This document shows, piece by piece, positions 51,237-60,453 of a DNA stretch of 64,000 nucleotides; the first letter of the stretch is position 1, and every line of letters begins with the position of its first letter. The notes under the pieces were generated by a model that saw only the letters and a list, made by a program, of their open reading frames with translations, ran no database searches and had not been told where the DNA came from. Source of the DNA: Phaeobacter italicus (lineage in GTDB: Bacteria > Pseudomonadota > Alphaproteobacteria > Rhodobacterales > Rhodobacteraceae); NCBI RefSeq assembly GCF_001258055.1, contig NZ_CVRM01000022.1, forward strand, positions 310,001 through 374,000, given 5' to 3'. A program made the translations under genes and the position numbers.

Positions 51237-52574
51237 TCAGATTGCCGGTAGCGCGTAGCGGTCCAACCGGCTTGCAATCATGCGGGCAAAGGGGCGGGCC
51301 TCGGGTTTGATTGCGATGCCGTGCTCGTCTCGCTGTAGCATTTCCGACAGCCCGGTTGCGATCTGATCCAGGTACAGGTCCAGCACCGCAACCGGCATGT
51401 CCAGATCCCGCGCAAGCGACGTGCCCGACAAATGCAGGTCGCACAGCAGCCGCTCGATCATCTCGCCTCGCAGCTTGTCGTCGTTCTTGAAGACGTGACC
51501 GCGGGTTGTGGCGTGATGACCACCTGCAATCGCCTGTTCGTACCCTGAGGTGCTGATTTCGTTCTGACAGTAGCCTTGCGGGAACCGGGATACAGCCGAG
51601 GCGCCAAGCCCGATCAGCACATCGTTGGGATCATCGGAGTAGCCGCGGAAATCCCGGCGGAGCCTCCCAAGCCGGTTGGCAATCGCCAATCTGTCATCAG
51701 GGCGGCTGAAATGATCCATTCCGATAGGCTGGTAGCCATCCCACTGAAGTAGCCGCTCGGCCGTTTCAAACAGGCGCAGGCGGTCCGGAGGCGGCGGCAG
51801 GGCTTCGGAGGGGATCATGCTCTGGCGTCGTGCGAGCGCCGGGACGTGGGAGTAGTTGCAGACTGAAAATCGATCTGGCGACAAAGACAGCAACATCTGC
51901 AAAGTGTCGGTCAGTCGCGGACCGGTCTGATGTGGCAGGCCATAGAGCACGTCAAATGTCAGCTGGCCGATGTGGTGCGCGCGCAGATCTTCGACAACGG
52001 CTGACACCCTGTCAAAGCTGAGCGTCCGTCCAATCGCGGCCTGGACTTCGGGATCAAAGTCCTGAATGCCCATGCTGACACTGTTGACCCCGGCAGCCTG
52101 CAAGGCCGCGACCCGGTCAAGATCGACATCGTTCGGATCCACTTCAACCGCGAATTCGTAATCCGACGCCAAAGGTATGGCAGAGGTCAGGGTTGCGCAG
52201 AGGTCCGCAAACACATCCGCAGGGAGAATCGTTGGTGTTCCGCCGCCGAAATGCAGCCGGGATACAGTTGTGCCGGGCGGAAGGGATTGTAATACAAGTG
52301 AAATTTCCCGTTTCAAAGCCTCGACATACGACCGGATCGGGCCATCGCTCTGGCTGCTTTGCGTGCGGTAAGCGCAGAACCAGCAGAGTTTGCGACAGAA
52401 TGGCACATGCAGGTAGATGGAGATGGAGCTATTCGCAGGAATGGAGCTAAGCCATTGACGTTTAAGCCCAGAATTGACCTCTGGGCTGAAGTGTGACACC
52501 GACGGATAGCTTGAATAACGCGGGGTCTTTGCGTCGAATAATGCGCGCGTCGCCAATTGTGATTTTTGCTCCAT
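51237..52574 (-). CDS. hemN: Oxygen-independent coproporphyrinogen III oxidase
   Basis: This radical SAM enzyme decarboxylates coproporphyrinogen III without oxygen. The 445-residue protein has the cluster motif CRKLCWFC (Cys60, Cys64, Cys67) in YLHVPFC, then FGGGTPTILP and VEVDPNDV typical of HemN. The residue after the third cysteine is Ala rather than the Gly of E. coli CGC, so a fourth cysteine at this point is missing. An FNR box lies 36 bases upstream. With FnrL centred at about -42, transcription would begin at or next to the start codon, so the mRNA may be leaderless. Its start at 52574 has no strong ribosome-binding site. Confidence 0.95.
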   Translation of the reverse strand: MEQKSQLATRALFDAKTPRYSSYPSVSHFSPEVNSGLKRQWLSSIPANSSISIYLHVPFCRKLCWFCAYRTQSSQSDGPIRSYVEALKREISLVLQSLPPGTTVSRLHFGGGTPTILPADVFADLCATLTSAIPLASDYEFAVEVDPNDVDLDRVAALQAAGVNSVSMGIQDFDPEVQAAIGRTLSFDRVSAVVEDLRAHHIGQLTFDVLYGLPHQTGPRLTDTLQMLLSLSPDRFSVCNYSHVPALARRQSMIPSEALPPPPDRLRLFETAERLLQWDGYQPIGMDHFSRPDDRLAIANRLGRLRRDFRGYSDDPNDVLIGLGASAVSRFPQGYCQNEISTSGYEQAIAGGHHATTRGHVFKNDDKLRGEMIERLLCDLHLSGTSLARDLDMPVAVLDLYLDQIATGLSEMLQRDEHGIAIKPEARPFARMIASRLDRYALPAI

Positions 52575-52609
52575 CCGGCTAACCTAGTTTCTGATCCCGG
52601 CTCCTAGCC

Positions 52610-52623
52610 TTGACCCAGATCAA
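52610..52623. promoter_or_regulatory. FNR box between hemN and fnrL
   Basis: TTGACCCAGATCAA has one mismatch to TTGAT-N4-ATCAA. It lies 12 bases before the fnrL start and 35 before the hemN start. The position suggests activation of hemN and autoregulation, possibly repression, of fnrL. Confidence 0.85.
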
Positions 52624-52635
52624 ATCGGACCAGAC

Positions 52636-53376
52636 ATGAACGTTCCAACCATCCAAACCTTTGATTGCGGTGATTGCCCCATCCGCCACCGGGCTGTCTG
52701 TGCCCGCTGTGATTCCGACGAGCTGGAGGCGCTGGACGCGATCAAATACTACCGGACCTATGATGCCGGTCAGTCGATTACATGGTCTGGCGACCGGATG
52801 GATTTTGTAGGCTCGGTCGTGTCCGGGATTGCGACCCTGACCCAGACGATGGAGGACGGGCGCACCCAGATGGTGGGTCTCTTGCTGCCCAGCGATTTTG
52901 TGGGGCGGCCGGGGCGGGACACTGCGGCCTACAACGTCGTTGCGACCTCAACCGTGGTGATGTGCTGTTTCCGCCGCAAACCTTTTGAAGATCTGATGTC
53001 GCGCACGCCCCATATCGCTCATCGTCTGCTGGAGATGACGCTGGATGAACTGGACGCCGCCCGCGAGTGGATGTTGGTTCTGGGGCGCAAGACTGCGCGG
53101 GAGAAAATCGCGAGCCTGTTGTCCATTCTGGCGCGACGGGACGCATCGCTGCGACCCGAAAAGGACAGCAACCGCCGGGTTTTTGACCTGCCGCTGACAC
53201 GCGAAGCGATGGCGGATTATCTCGGCCTGACGCTGGAGACCGTGAGCCGCCAGGTTTCCGCCCTGCGAAAGGACGGCGTGATTGAGCTGGAAGGCAAACG
53301 CCATGTGACCGTCCCTGACATGGGGCGCCTGATGGAAGAGGCCGGTGATGACAGCGACGGGGGCGGCTTCCTCTGA
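52636..53376 (+). CDS. fnrL: FNR-type oxygen-responsive regulator FnrL
   Basis: A 246-residue Crp/Fnr protein with N-terminal cysteines at 11, 14, 22 and 25 (CGDCPIRHRAVCARC) and a Cys-Cys pair at 110-111, able to hold an oxygen-labile [4Fe-4S] cluster. The cyclic nucleotide-like beta-roll (about 40-120) is followed by the dimer helix and a helix-turn-helix LPLTREAMADYLGLTLETVSRQVSALR with the FNR-type E-SR recognition pattern. It should activate the cco and hem genes at low oxygen. The four FNR boxes of the window lie around this gene and the cco operons. A terminator follows. Confidence 0.95.
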   Translation: MNVPTIQTFDCGDCPIRHRAVCARCDSDELEALDAIKYYRTYDAGQSITWSGDRMDFVGSVVSGIATLTQTMEDGRTQMVGLLLPSDFVGRPGRDTAAYNVVATSTVVMCCFRRKPFEDLMSRTPHIAHRLLEMTLDELDAAREWMLVLGRKTAREKIASLLSILARRDASLRPEKDSNRRVFDLPLTREAMADYLGLTLETVSRQVSALRKDGVIELEGKRHVTVPDMGRLMEEAGDDSDGGGFL

Positions 53377-53385
53377 GGTTGTTCA

Positions 53386-53417
53386 AACGAAAAGGGGCCA
53401 ATCGGCCCCTTTGTTGT
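53386..53417. terminator. Bidirectional terminator between fnrL and usp
   Basis: AAAGGGGCC and GGCCCCTTT form a 9-bp stem with a short AATC loop, with TTTGTTGTTT on the plus side and A-rich bases before it. Confidence 0.88.
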
Positions 53418-53437
53418 TTCTGCCAGCTTACCTGCGC

Positions 53438-54277
53438 TTAATGCGCCATCAGAACCGGCACCTTTGCCTTTTCGAGCATATTCCGTGTCGCGCCACCAAG
53501 GATCGCCTCGCGGAAGCGAGAGTGGCCATAGGCCCCCATCACGATCAGGTCTGCAGCGGTATCCACCGCATGCCGGTTCAGCACATCGGACACCCGAGTC
53601 ATTGATTTGCTCAGCACGTCGATTTCGCATTTCACCCCGTGGCGCGACAGCATCTGGCAAAGCAACCCGCCAGGATCAGAGCGCTCCGGCCCGTGCTGAG
53701 GCGGATCAATCACCACGACACGGACAAGGTCAGCGGCCTGCAACATCGGCAGGGCCTTGCGGATGGCAGTCATCGCCTCGATGCTTTCGTTCCAGGCAAC
53801 CAGAACGGTTTTGGGACGCTCCGGCAGGGTGACGTCATCAGGCACCACAAGAACCGGCGCGCGACCTTCAAACAGGGCGCTTTCGACAATTGCCTCGGCC
53901 TCGGCCGGGCGGTCCTTGCCATAGGGTTGGCTTAGCACCACCAGATCGGAAAATCGGGCCAAGCGGGCGACATGGCGCCCGAGATCCGCGATCTGGGCAA
54001 CACCGGTTTCCACGTTGAAAGCGACGCCAGATTGACCAAGACGTTTGGTCACGGTTTTTTCAATTTCTCCGACCTCTTCCTTGGCCCGGGCAAGGGTCTC
54101 TTGCAGCACCATGGCGTTTGCACCGGCGTAGTAATATCCGGTCTGGGTGCGGTCGACACCAAGGCAGAGCGCATCTGCATGGCCGTCCACCTGACGGGTA
54201 AGGGAGATGGTCTGTTCCAGCTGGGTCGCCGTATTGGCGGGGGTGGTCAGGACGGTGAGTATGGTTTTGTAGGACAT
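53438..54277 (-). CDS. Universal stress protein with two UspA domains
   Basis: A 279-residue protein made of two UspA units. The first ([16 protein letters not shown]) lacks a clear ATP motif. The second ([17 protein letters not shown]) ends with [23 protein letters not shown], the G-x2-G-x9-G(S/T) ATP-binding pattern. Genes of this type commonly neighbour ccoN in Rhodobacteraceae. It shares the FNR box at 54375-54388 with ccoN, so it is probably low-oxygen induced. Confidence 0.93.
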   Translation of the reverse strand: MSYKTILTVLTTPANTATQLEQTISLTRQVDGHADALCLGVDRTQTGYYYAGANAMVLQETLARAKEEVGEIEKTVTKRLGQSGVAFNVETGVAQIADLGRHVARLARFSDLVVLSQPYGKDRPAEAEAIVESALFEGRAPVLVVPDDVTLPERPKTVLVAWNESIEAMTAIRKALPMLQAADLVRVVVIDPPQHGPERSDPGGLLCQMLSRHGVKCEIDVLSKSMTRVSDVLNRHAVDTAADLIVMGAYGHSRFREAILGGATRNMLEKAKVPVLMAH

Positions 54278-54374
54278 GTCAGCCTCGCAAGTCTCAAGGG
54301 CGGCGGCGAAGTTTGGTTTTTTCGCGCTTTCGCTGCATCATGGAACTGCATGTCACATTCCGCCTTTACGCGTC

Positions 54375-54388
54375 TTGATGCAGATCAA
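54375..54388. promoter_or_regulatory. FNR box between usp and ccoN
   Basis: TTGATGCAGATCAA is a perfect match to TTGAT-N4-ATCAA. A CATTCA hexamer at 54411-54416 puts a ccoN start near 54423, with the box centred at about -41.5, the class II activation position. The usp start is at similar distance on the other side. Confidence 0.92.
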
Positions 54389-54481
54389 GGCATGCATGGG
54401 CGCATTTTTGCATTCAAAGCACATAAAAAGTTGGTCCGGCACGCCCCAGAGAATCGTGGTGGACAAGGAAAGGGACGCAAG

Positions 54482-56092
54482 ATGTCTAATTATATCAAGC
54501 TAATAGCGCTTGGTCTGATCACGCTTTTCGCGATGATCGCGACCAATTACGCGCGGGATTTGGCCTACCAGGTGCATGCGATTATCGTAATGCTCGTTGC
54601 TGGTGGGCTTTTTCTCTACACTCTCCGCCATACTGATGAACCTGTTGCTGCGACCGGATCGTTGCAGAGGGAGTATTTCGACAGTGTGGTCCGCTACGGT
54701 GTGATCGCCACCGCCTTCTGGGGCGTTGTCGGCTTTCTCGTCGGTGTCTACATCGCCTTTCAGCTGGCCTTTCCGGTCCTGAATTTCGATTGGGCCCAAG
54801 GCTTTGCCAATTTTGGACGTCTGCGCCCGCTGCATACTTCTGCAGTGATTTTTGCATTTGGTGGCAACGCGCTGCTGGCAACTTCATTTTACGTGGTCCA
54901 GCGGACTTCGGCAGCCCGCCTCTGGGGCGGCAATCTGGCGTGGTTTGTGTTTTGGGGCTATCAGCTGTTCATCGTTCTGGCGGCGACCGGTTATCTTCTG
55001 GGCGGTACCCAGTCCAAGGAATATGCAGAACCCGAGTGGTATGTTGACCTGTGGCTGACCGTTGTGTGGGTTGCCTATCTGGCCGTGTTCCTGGGCACCG
55101 TCATCAAACGCAAGGAGCCGCACATCTACGTGGCAAACTGGTTCTACCTTGCGTTTATCGTCACTGTCGCCATGCTGCATGTGGTGAACAACCTGACCAT
55201 TCCGGTTTCGATCTGGGGTTCCAAATCCGTGATCGTCTGGGCTGGCGTTCAGGATGCGATGGTTCAGTGGTGGTACGGCCACAATGCGGTGGGCTTCTTC
55301 CTGACCGCGGGTTTCCTGGGCATGATGTACTACTTCGTGCCGAAGCAGGCCGAACGTCCGGTTTTCTCGTACAAGCTGTCGATCATCCACTTCTGGGCGC
55401 TGATCTTCCTGTACATCTGGGCGGGTCCGCACCACCTGCACTACACCGCGCTGCCGGATTGGGCTTCGACCCTTGGCATGGTGTTCTCGATTGTTCTGTG
55501 GATGCCCAGCTGGGGTGGCATGATCAACGGCCTGATGACCCTCTCTGGCGCCTGGGACAAGCTGCGCACTGACCCGGTCATCCGGATGATGGTGATCTCG
55601 ATCGGCTTTTACGGCATGTCCACCTTTGAAGGCCCGATGATGTCGATCCGCGCCGTGAACTCGCTGTCGCACTACACCGACTGGACCATCGGTCACGTTC
55701 ACTCTGGTGCGCTTGGCTGGAACGGCATGATCACCTTTGGTGCGCTGTACTTCCTGGTGCCGGTTCTGTGGAAACGTGAGCGTCTCTACAGCCTCAGCCT
55801 GGTGTCCTGGCACTTCTGGCTCGCCACTATCGGTATCATTCTTTACGCGGCATCCATGTGGGTGACCGGCATCATGGAAGGCCTGATGTGGCGTGAAGTC
55901 GATGCCAACGGGTTCCTCGTGAACTCCTTTGCAGACACCGTGGCAGCCAAGTTCCCGATGTATGTGGTTCGCGCTCTTGGTGGGGTCATGTTCCTCGCTG
56001 GTGCCCTGATCATGTGCTACAACCTTTGGATGACCGTACGACGGGCACCGGCCAAAGAGGCCAGCCTGACCGTCGCGGTTCCGGCTGAATAA
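54482..56092 (+). CDS. ccoN: Cytochrome cbb3 oxidase subunit I
   Basis: CcoN is the heme-copper catalytic subunit of the high-affinity cbb3 oxidase. The protein of about 536 residues has twelve membrane helices with the ligand motifs [55 protein letters not shown] and [15 protein letters not shown], which give the six conserved heme and copper-binding histidines. The ATG at 54482 begins the first helix; the long in-frame region upstream covers the FNR box and is not coding. It is first in ccoNOQP. Confidence 0.97.
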   Translation: MSNYIKLIALGLITLFAMIATNYARDLAYQVHAIIVMLVAGGLFLYTLRHTDEPVAATGSLQREYFDSVVRYGVIATAFWGVVGFLVGVYIAFQLAFPVLNFDWAQGFANFGRLRPLHTSAVIFAFGGNALLATSFYVVQRTSAARLWGGNLAWFVFWGYQLFIVLAATGYLLGGTQSKEYAEPEWYVDLWLTVVWVAYLAVFLGTVIKRKEPHIYVANWFYLAFIVTVAMLHVVNNLTIPVSIWGSKSVIVWAGVQDAMVQWWYGHNAVGFFLTAGFLGMMYYFVPKQAERPVFSYKLSIIHFWALIFLYIWAGPHHLHYTALPDWASTLGMVFSIVLWMPSWGGMINGLMTLSGAWDKLRTDPVIRMMVISIGFYGMSTFEGPMMSIRAVNSLSHYTDWTIGHVHSGALGWNGMITFGALYFLVPVLWKRERLYSLSLVSWHFWLATIGIILYAASMWVTGIMEGLMWREVDANGFLVNSFADTVAAKFPMYVVRALGGVMFLAGALIMCYNLWMTVRRAPAKEASLTVAVPAE

Positions 56093-56105
56093 GGAGGGCC
56101 GGACA

Positions 56106-56834
56106 ATGGCAATTCTCGATAAACACAAAATCCTCGAGACCAACGCGACCCTCCTGTTGGTGTGCAGCTTCCTGGTTGTCACCATCGGTGGTCTGGTCCA
56201 GATCGCACCGCTGTTCTGGCTGGAAAACACCATCGAAGAGGTGGAGGGCATGCGTCCTTACACCCCGCTGGAACTGGCAGGTCGCGATATCTACATCCGT
56301 GAAGGCTGCTATGTCTGCCACAGCCAGATGATCCGCCCGATGCGCGATGAAGTCGAACGCTACGGTCCCTACTCTCTGGCGGCGGAGTCGATGTATGACC
56401 ATCCGTTCCAGTGGGGCTCCAAGCGGACCGGGCCGGATCTGGCTCGCGTGGGCGGCCGCTATTCGGATGAATGGCACGTCGACCACCTGCGCGATCCGCA
56501 GTCGGTTGTCCCTGAATCGGTGATGCCCAAATATGGCTTCCTTGAGGACAAGATGATCGACGGCAAATACATCGGTGATGTCATGGCCGCCAACGCCTTT
56601 GTTGGTGTGCCCTACACCGACGCGATGATCGAAAGCGCGCAGATGGACTTCCGTGTTCAGGCGGATCCGGATGCAGACTATGACGGCCTGCTGGAACGCT
56701 ATGGTGAGGGGATCAACGTGCGCAACTTCGATGGCCAGCCCGGTGTTTCCGAGGCGGACGCGCTGATCGCATACCTGCAAATGCTGGGGACTTTGGTTGA
56801 TTTCTCGACCTTTACCCCGGTCGCTAACCGCTGA
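56106..56834 (+). CDS. ccoO: Cytochrome cbb3 oxidase subunit II (monoheme c)
   Basis: A 242-residue membrane-anchored cytochrome. It has one N-terminal helix (about 15-38) and heme site CYVCH (Cys68, Cys71, His72), with [30 protein letters not shown] and a distal Met in PESVMPKY. It passes electrons from CcoP to CcoN. It begins 14 bases after ccoN with AGGAGG upstream. Confidence 0.97.
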   Translation: MAILDKHKILETNATLLLVCSFLVVTIGGLVQIAPLFWLENTIEEVEGMRPYTPLELAGRDIYIREGCYVCHSQMIRPMRDEVERYGPYSLAAESMYDHPFQWGSKRTGPDLARVGGRYSDEWHVDHLRDPQSVVPESVMPKYGFLEDKMIDGKYIGDVMAANAFVGVPYTDAMIESAQMDFRVQADPDADYDGLLERYGEGINVRNFDGQPGVSEADALIAYLQMLGTLVDFSTFTPVANR

Positions 56835-56846
56835 TTGGAGGCAGAG

Positions 56847-57044
56847 ATGGATATCTATTCGCTGCTAAGACAATTCGCGGACAGCTGGATGCTGCTGTTC
56901 CTGTTTATGTTCTTCATGGGCATCGTGGTCTGGGCGTTCCGCCCAGGTTCAACCAAGGTCTACAAGGACACCGCCAACATCCCGTTCCGGCATGAAGACA
57001 AACCCGCCCCAGAAATGGGTAAAGCCGAGGAGGCGCGGTCATGA
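56847..57044 (+). CDS. ccoQ: Cytochrome cbb3 oxidase subunit IV
   Basis: A 65-residue protein with one membrane helix ([21 protein letters not shown], about 13-33) and a short polar tail, the typical CcoQ shape. It stabilises the core complex. The ATG at 56847 follows GGAG; an in-frame TTG at 56835 is less likely. Its stop overlaps the ccoP start (ATGA). Confidence 0.9.
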   Translation: MDIYSLLRQFADSWMLLFLFMFFMGIVVWAFRPGSTKVYKDTANIPFRHEDKPAPEMGKAEEARS

Positions 57045-57910
57045 GCAAAAAAGTGAAGAAGTTCGACGACGATCCGAACACAACCGGCCACAGCTGGGAC
57101 GGTATCGAAGAATTCGACAATCCAATGCCGCGCTGGTGGTTGTGGACATTCTACGCCACCATCATCTGGGGCATCGGCTATACCATCGCCTATCCCGCTT
57201 GGCCTGGCATCCAGGCAGCGACTGCAGGCGTGCTTGGCTGGAATTCCCGCGCCCTGGTGGCTGAGGAAATCGCAGCCGTCGAAGAGGCCAACGCGCCGAT
57301 CAACGCCCGCCTGGTGGAAACCGAGCTGACCGAGATCGCCGCTGACGCGGATCTGAACGGCTATGCCGTCTCGTCCGGTGCTGCGGTTTTCAAGACCTGG
57401 TGTGCCCAGTGTCACGGTGCTGGCGCTGCGGGTGCCAAGGGCTATCCGAACCTTCTGGATGACGATTGGCTTTGGGGTGGCACGATGGAGGACATCCACG
57501 TGACCGTCACCCACGGTATCCGCAACGAAGAGAGCGACGAAGCGCGCTACTCCGAGATGCCTGCCTTTGGCCGGGACGAGCTGTTGGAAAAGGAAGAGAT
57601 CGATCAGGTCGTGAATTTTGTCATGTCCCTGTCGGGTGAACCGCAGGACGCATCCAAAGTGGACGCAGGCGCGGTGATCTTTGCCGACAACTGTGCATCC
57701 TGTCACATGGAAGACGGCACTGGTGACCGCTTCCAGGGGGCACCAAACCTTGCGGATGCGATTTGGCTCTATGGTGGTGACTACGACACCCTGACCGAGA
57801 CGATCTACAATTCCCGCTATGGCGTGATGCCCCCGTGGAACACCCGCCTGAGCGAGGCCCAGATCCGAGCGGTTTCTGCCTATGTGCACCAGCTGGGTGG
57901 TGGTGAATAA
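57041..57910 (+). CDS. ccoP: Cytochrome cbb3 oxidase subunit III (diheme c)
   Basis: A 289-residue protein with an N-terminal membrane anchor ([23 protein letters not shown], about 30-52) and two cytochrome c domains, heme sites CAQCH (Cys121, Cys124, His125) and CASCH (Cys218, Cys221, His222). It accepts electrons from soluble or membrane cytochromes and feeds CcoO. It ends the structural operon and is followed by a terminator 24 bases later. Confidence 0.97.
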   Translation: MSKKVKKFDDDPNTTGHSWDGIEEFDNPMPRWWLWTFYATIIWGIGYTIAYPAWPGIQAATAGVLGWNSRALVAEEIAAVEEANAPINARLVETELTEIAADADLNGYAVSSGAAVFKTWCAQCHGAGAAGAKGYPNLLDDDWLWGGTMEDIHVTVTHGIRNEESDEARYSEMPAFGRDELLEKEEIDQVVNFVMSLSGEPQDASKVDAGAVIFADNCASCHMEDGTGDRFQGAPNLADAIWLYGGDYDTLTETIYNSRYGVMPPWNTRLSEAQIRAVSAYVHQLGGGE

Positions 57911-57933
57911 CCCACCGTTGCCTGAAACAATCG

Positions 57934-57966
57934 AAAGCCCCGCCAATCGCGCGGGGCTTTTTCTTT
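57934..57966 (+). terminator. Intrinsic terminator of ccoNOQP
   Basis: AAAGCCCCGC pairs with GCGGGGCTTT (10 bp) around a short CAATCGC loop, followed by TTCTTTGG. It should isolate the downstream FNR box from ccoP. Confidence 0.88.
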
Positions 57967-57983
57967 GGTCAATTTGCATGCTC

Positions 57984-57997
57984 TTGATTTGCATCAA
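57984..57997 (+). promoter_or_regulatory. Orphan FNR box downstream of ccoP
   Basis: TTGATTTGCATCAA is a perfect FNR palindrome 18 bases past the ccoP terminator and 544 bases before ccoG. A TAAACA hexamer at 58020-58025 would set a start near 58032, with the box centred at about -41.5. No coding gene follows closely; see the candidate RNA at 58032. Confidence 0.88.
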
Positions 57998-58031
57998 AGC
58001 GGCCGTGGCAGCGCCGTCTTAAACATAACGG

Positions 58032-58165
58032 TGAGAGTTGCACCCGCCTGAGGGCCTGACCCCAAGGCATGGGTGTTCCCATCCCGCCGCCGCGTGTTTG
58101 GCAGGTGGGGCAGCGTCGGCTTTTCGATCTGTTCGCGCGTTTCCTGGAAAGCCGACGCTCATTTT
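58032..58165 (+). ncRNA. Candidate FnrL-activated small RNA
   Basis: The predicted transcript begins at the -41.5 position downstream of the orphan FNR box and ends at an inverted repeat: AGCGTCGGCTTT (58112-58123) and AAAGCCGACGCT (58148-58159) pair perfectly over 12 bp with a 24-base loop, followed by CATTTTT. The length would be about 130 bases. No plausible ORF of normal codon use lies here; the first frame from GTGAGA stops after six codons. The analogy is E. coli FnrS, an FNR-activated sRNA, with no sequence similarity claimed. A long 5' leader of ccoG is the alternative, though the terminator and a second FNR box nearer to ccoG argue against it. Confidence 0.55.
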
Positions 58166-58466
58166 TCCGCCGCCGCTGCTGACCCCGCGCAGGCGGTTTT
58201 TCCGTGTCAAGATATGGCTTTGCATGACCCCTGTGCGCAAACGGGGTTTTGCCCTATGCTGCAGCTCATGCAGGTGGTCACAAATGCGCGAGTGTCGGGC
58301 CTGCGCTCTGGTGTCACATTGCGGCAGGGCGCCGCGCGACAATTGGGGTGCGGGATTTTAGGTCATTGCTTTAAAAGGGAAATTTCAGAATTTCCTGTCG
58401 TGGACACAATGCCACGCCCCGTTGACCACGCCCGCGCAACGCGAAAGATGCGTTCTGCATATGCGT

Positions 58467-58480
58467 TTGATCCACGTCAA
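58467..58480 (+). promoter_or_regulatory. FNR box of ccoG
   Basis: TTGATCCACGTCAA has one mismatch to the consensus and lies 60 bases before the ccoG start. A CATAAC hexamer follows at 58515-58520. The 58166-58466 stretch between the candidate RNA and this box holds a weak CCCC/GGGG hairpin near 58230-58245 and no convincing gene. Confidence 0.82.
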
Positions 58481-58540
58481 GGTTAGCGCCTGACGCATCT
58501 GGGACAACCGCACCCATAACGCAAGATTTGGAGTGAGTCC

Positions 58541-59980
58541 GTGAGCGATTCCGATCCCGCCCCCAGCCTGTACGCCCCGAGAGAGCCGATTTTCCCACGC
58601 CGTGTCTCGGGCGCGTTTCGTAATCTGAAATGGTACATCATGGCCGTGACGCTGGGGATCTACTATCTCACGCCCTGGATCCGTTGGGACCGTGGACCGG
58701 CTCTGCCGGATCAGGCGGTGCTGCTCGATCTTGCCAACCGTCGGTTCTATTTCTTCTGGATCGAGATCTGGCCACATGAATTCTATTTCGTTGCCGGGCT
58801 CTTGATCATGGCAGGCTTGGGCTTGTTCCTTTTCACCTCGGCTTTGGGTCGGGTGTGGTGTGGCTACGCCTGCCCGCAGACTGTCTGGACCGATCTCTTC
58901 ATCCTGGTGGAACGCTGGATCGAAGGCGACCGGAACGCGCGTCTGCGTCTGCACCGACAAAAGAAACTCGACTTCCGCAAGGCACGGCTGCGGGTCACCA
59001 AATGGGTGGTCTGGCTGTTGATCGGCTTGGCAACAGGCGGTGCCTGGGTGTTCTATTTTGCCGATGCGCCGACGCTCTTGCGGGATCTCGTGACCGGCAA
59101 TGCCCATCCGGTTGCCTATACCACGATGGCGATCCTGACCGGGACGACCTTCTTCTTTGGTGGTTTTGCCCGCGAGCAGATCTGTATCTACGCGTGCCCC
59201 TGGCCGCGCATTCAGGCCGCGATGATGGACGAGGACACGCTGACCGTAGGCTATCGGGAATGGCGTGGCGAACCGCGGGGCAAAGCCCGCAAAACCGATG
59301 AGCCCGGCACACAGCACGGTGATTGCATCGACTGTATGGCCTGCGTGAACGTCTGCCCGATGGGCATCGACATCCGCGATGGTCAGCAGATGGAGTGTAT
59401 CACCTGTGCGCTGTGTATTGATGCCTGCGACGACATCATGGACAAGATCGGCAAGCCGCGTGGCCTGATCGATTACATGGCGCTGAGCGACGAGGCCAAC
59501 GAACGGGCAGGCCAGCCTCCCAAGAGTGTGTGGAAACACATCCTGCGTCCGCGCACCATCATGTATACCTCGCTTTGGGGCGCAGTTGGCCTGGCGCTGC
59601 TGTTTGCCTTGTTTATTCGCTCGGACATCGAATTGACGGTCGCACCGGTCCGCAACCCGACCTTTGTCACGCTTTCCGATGGGTCGATCCGCAACACCTA
59701 TGATGTGCGTCTGCGCAACAAAACCGGAGAGCCGCGTCCGTTCGAGCTGTCGCTCAAGGGCGAAGGTGAATTGCAAATGACGCTGGAAGGGGTCGATGGT
59801 ACCATCGTTGACGTCCCAGCCGATACGAGCCTCTTGCAGCGCGTCTATATTGTTGCGCCCAAAGGATCCGACGCAGCGCAGGCCCGCAGCACGCCGGTTC
59901 GCATCTGGGTCGCGGATGTGGCAAATGGTGAACGTGCCTTCAAGGACAGCAGCTTCAACGGAAAGGGAGCGGACCAATGA
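58541..59980 (+). CDS. ccoG: Cbb3 oxidase assembly ferredoxin-like protein CcoG
   Basis: CcoG reduces copper for cbb3 oxidase assembly. The 479-residue protein has five or so membrane helices, a polyferredoxin centre with two 4Fe-4S motifs (CIDCMACVNVCP and CITCALCIDACD), a further cysteine motif WCGYACPQTVW and ICIYACPWPR, and a C-terminal Ig-like FixG domain. The start is GTG at 58541, preceded by GGAG. Its stop overlaps ccoH by ATGA. It opens ccoGHIS. Confidence 0.95.
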   Translation: MSDSDPAPSLYAPREPIFPRRVSGAFRNLKWYIMAVTLGIYYLTPWIRWDRGPALPDQAVLLDLANRRFYFFWIEIWPHEFYFVAGLLIMAGLGLFLFTSALGRVWCGYACPQTVWTDLFILVERWIEGDRNARLRLHRQKKLDFRKARLRVTKWVVWLLIGLATGGAWVFYFADAPTLLRDLVTGNAHPVAYTTMAILTGTTFFFGGFAREQICIYACPWPRIQAAMMDEDTLTVGYREWRGEPRGKARKTDEPGTQHGDCIDCMACVNVCPMGIDIRDGQQMECITCALCIDACDDIMDKIGKPRGLIDYMALSDEANERAGQPPKSVWKHILRPRTIMYTSLWGAVGLALLFALFIRSDIELTVAPVRNPTFVTLSDGSIRNTYDVRLRNKTGEPRPFELSLKGEGELQMTLEGVDGTIVDVPADTSLLQRVYIVAPKGSDAAQARSTPVRIWVADVANGERAFKDSSFNGKGADQ

Positions 59981-60447
59981 GCGAAGGAAAACCCGCGCGA
60001 CAGTTCACAGGGTGGCACGCGCTGATGGTCTTTGGCGGTGCATTCGGCATCATCATCGCGGTCAACATCGCACTGGCGGTGAGCGCAGTCAGCACCTTTC
60101 CGGGGCTTGAGGTGAAGAACAGCTATGTGGCGAGCCAGAGTTTTGACGCCCGCCGTGATGCACAAGAGGCGTTGGGCTGGTCTGTCTATGCCTCTGCCGC
60201 AGGCGATCAGATCAAGCTGGAAATCACCGATGCAGATGGTGCGCCGGTCGAAGTGGCTGCGCTGTCTGCCACCTTGGGGCGGGCGACCCATGTCAAAGAT
60301 GACCAGACCCCTGATTTCCGGTTCGACGGCAAAGCCTATGTTGCTCCGGCTGAGCTGAGCCCGGGCAATTGGAATATTCGCATGAAGGCGCGCGCCGATG
60401 ACGGGACCGAGTTTGAACAGCGGGTCATCCTGCATGTGGCGCGGTGA
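59977..60447 (+). CDS. ccoH: FixH/CcoH cbb3 oxidase assembly protein
   Basis: A 156-residue membrane protein with one N-terminal helix (LMVFGGAFGIIIAVNIALAVSAVSTF, about 14-40) and a periplasmic domain with the FixH signature PGLEVKNSYVASQSFDARRDAQEALGW. It stabilises the assembling oxidase. It overlaps ccoG by four bases and is followed after six bases by ccoI. Confidence 0.93.
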   Translation: MSEGKPARQFTGWHALMVFGGAFGIIIAVNIALAVSAVSTFPGLEVKNSYVASQSFDARRDAQEALGWSVYASAAGDQIKLEITDADGAPVEVAALSATLGRATHVKDDQTPDFRFDGKAYVAPAELSPGNWNIRMKARADDGTEFEQRVILHVAR

Positions 60448-60453
60448 GCTGAC

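Noticed and set aside
53972-54481. Long in-frame extension upstream of ccoN
   Set aside because: It is antisense to usp and contains the FNR box and promoter; CcoN begins properly at 54482.
54884-56251. A 455-codon open frame on the minus strand opposite ccoN and ccoO
   Set aside because: It covers two conserved oxidase genes in antisense and encodes a low-complexity His/Arg-rich product.
58038-58486. Short plus-strand frames (107 and 137 codons) in the ccoP-ccoG gap
   Set aside because: Arg/Cys/Pro-rich products typical of noncoding GC-rich DNA; no ribosome-binding site, and they run through the 12-bp inverted repeat.
58385-59977. A 530-codon open frame on the minus strand opposite ccoG
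   Set aside because: It is the GC-rich antisense shadow of a strongly supported gene; its product is Arg/His/Pro-rich with no recognisable domain.
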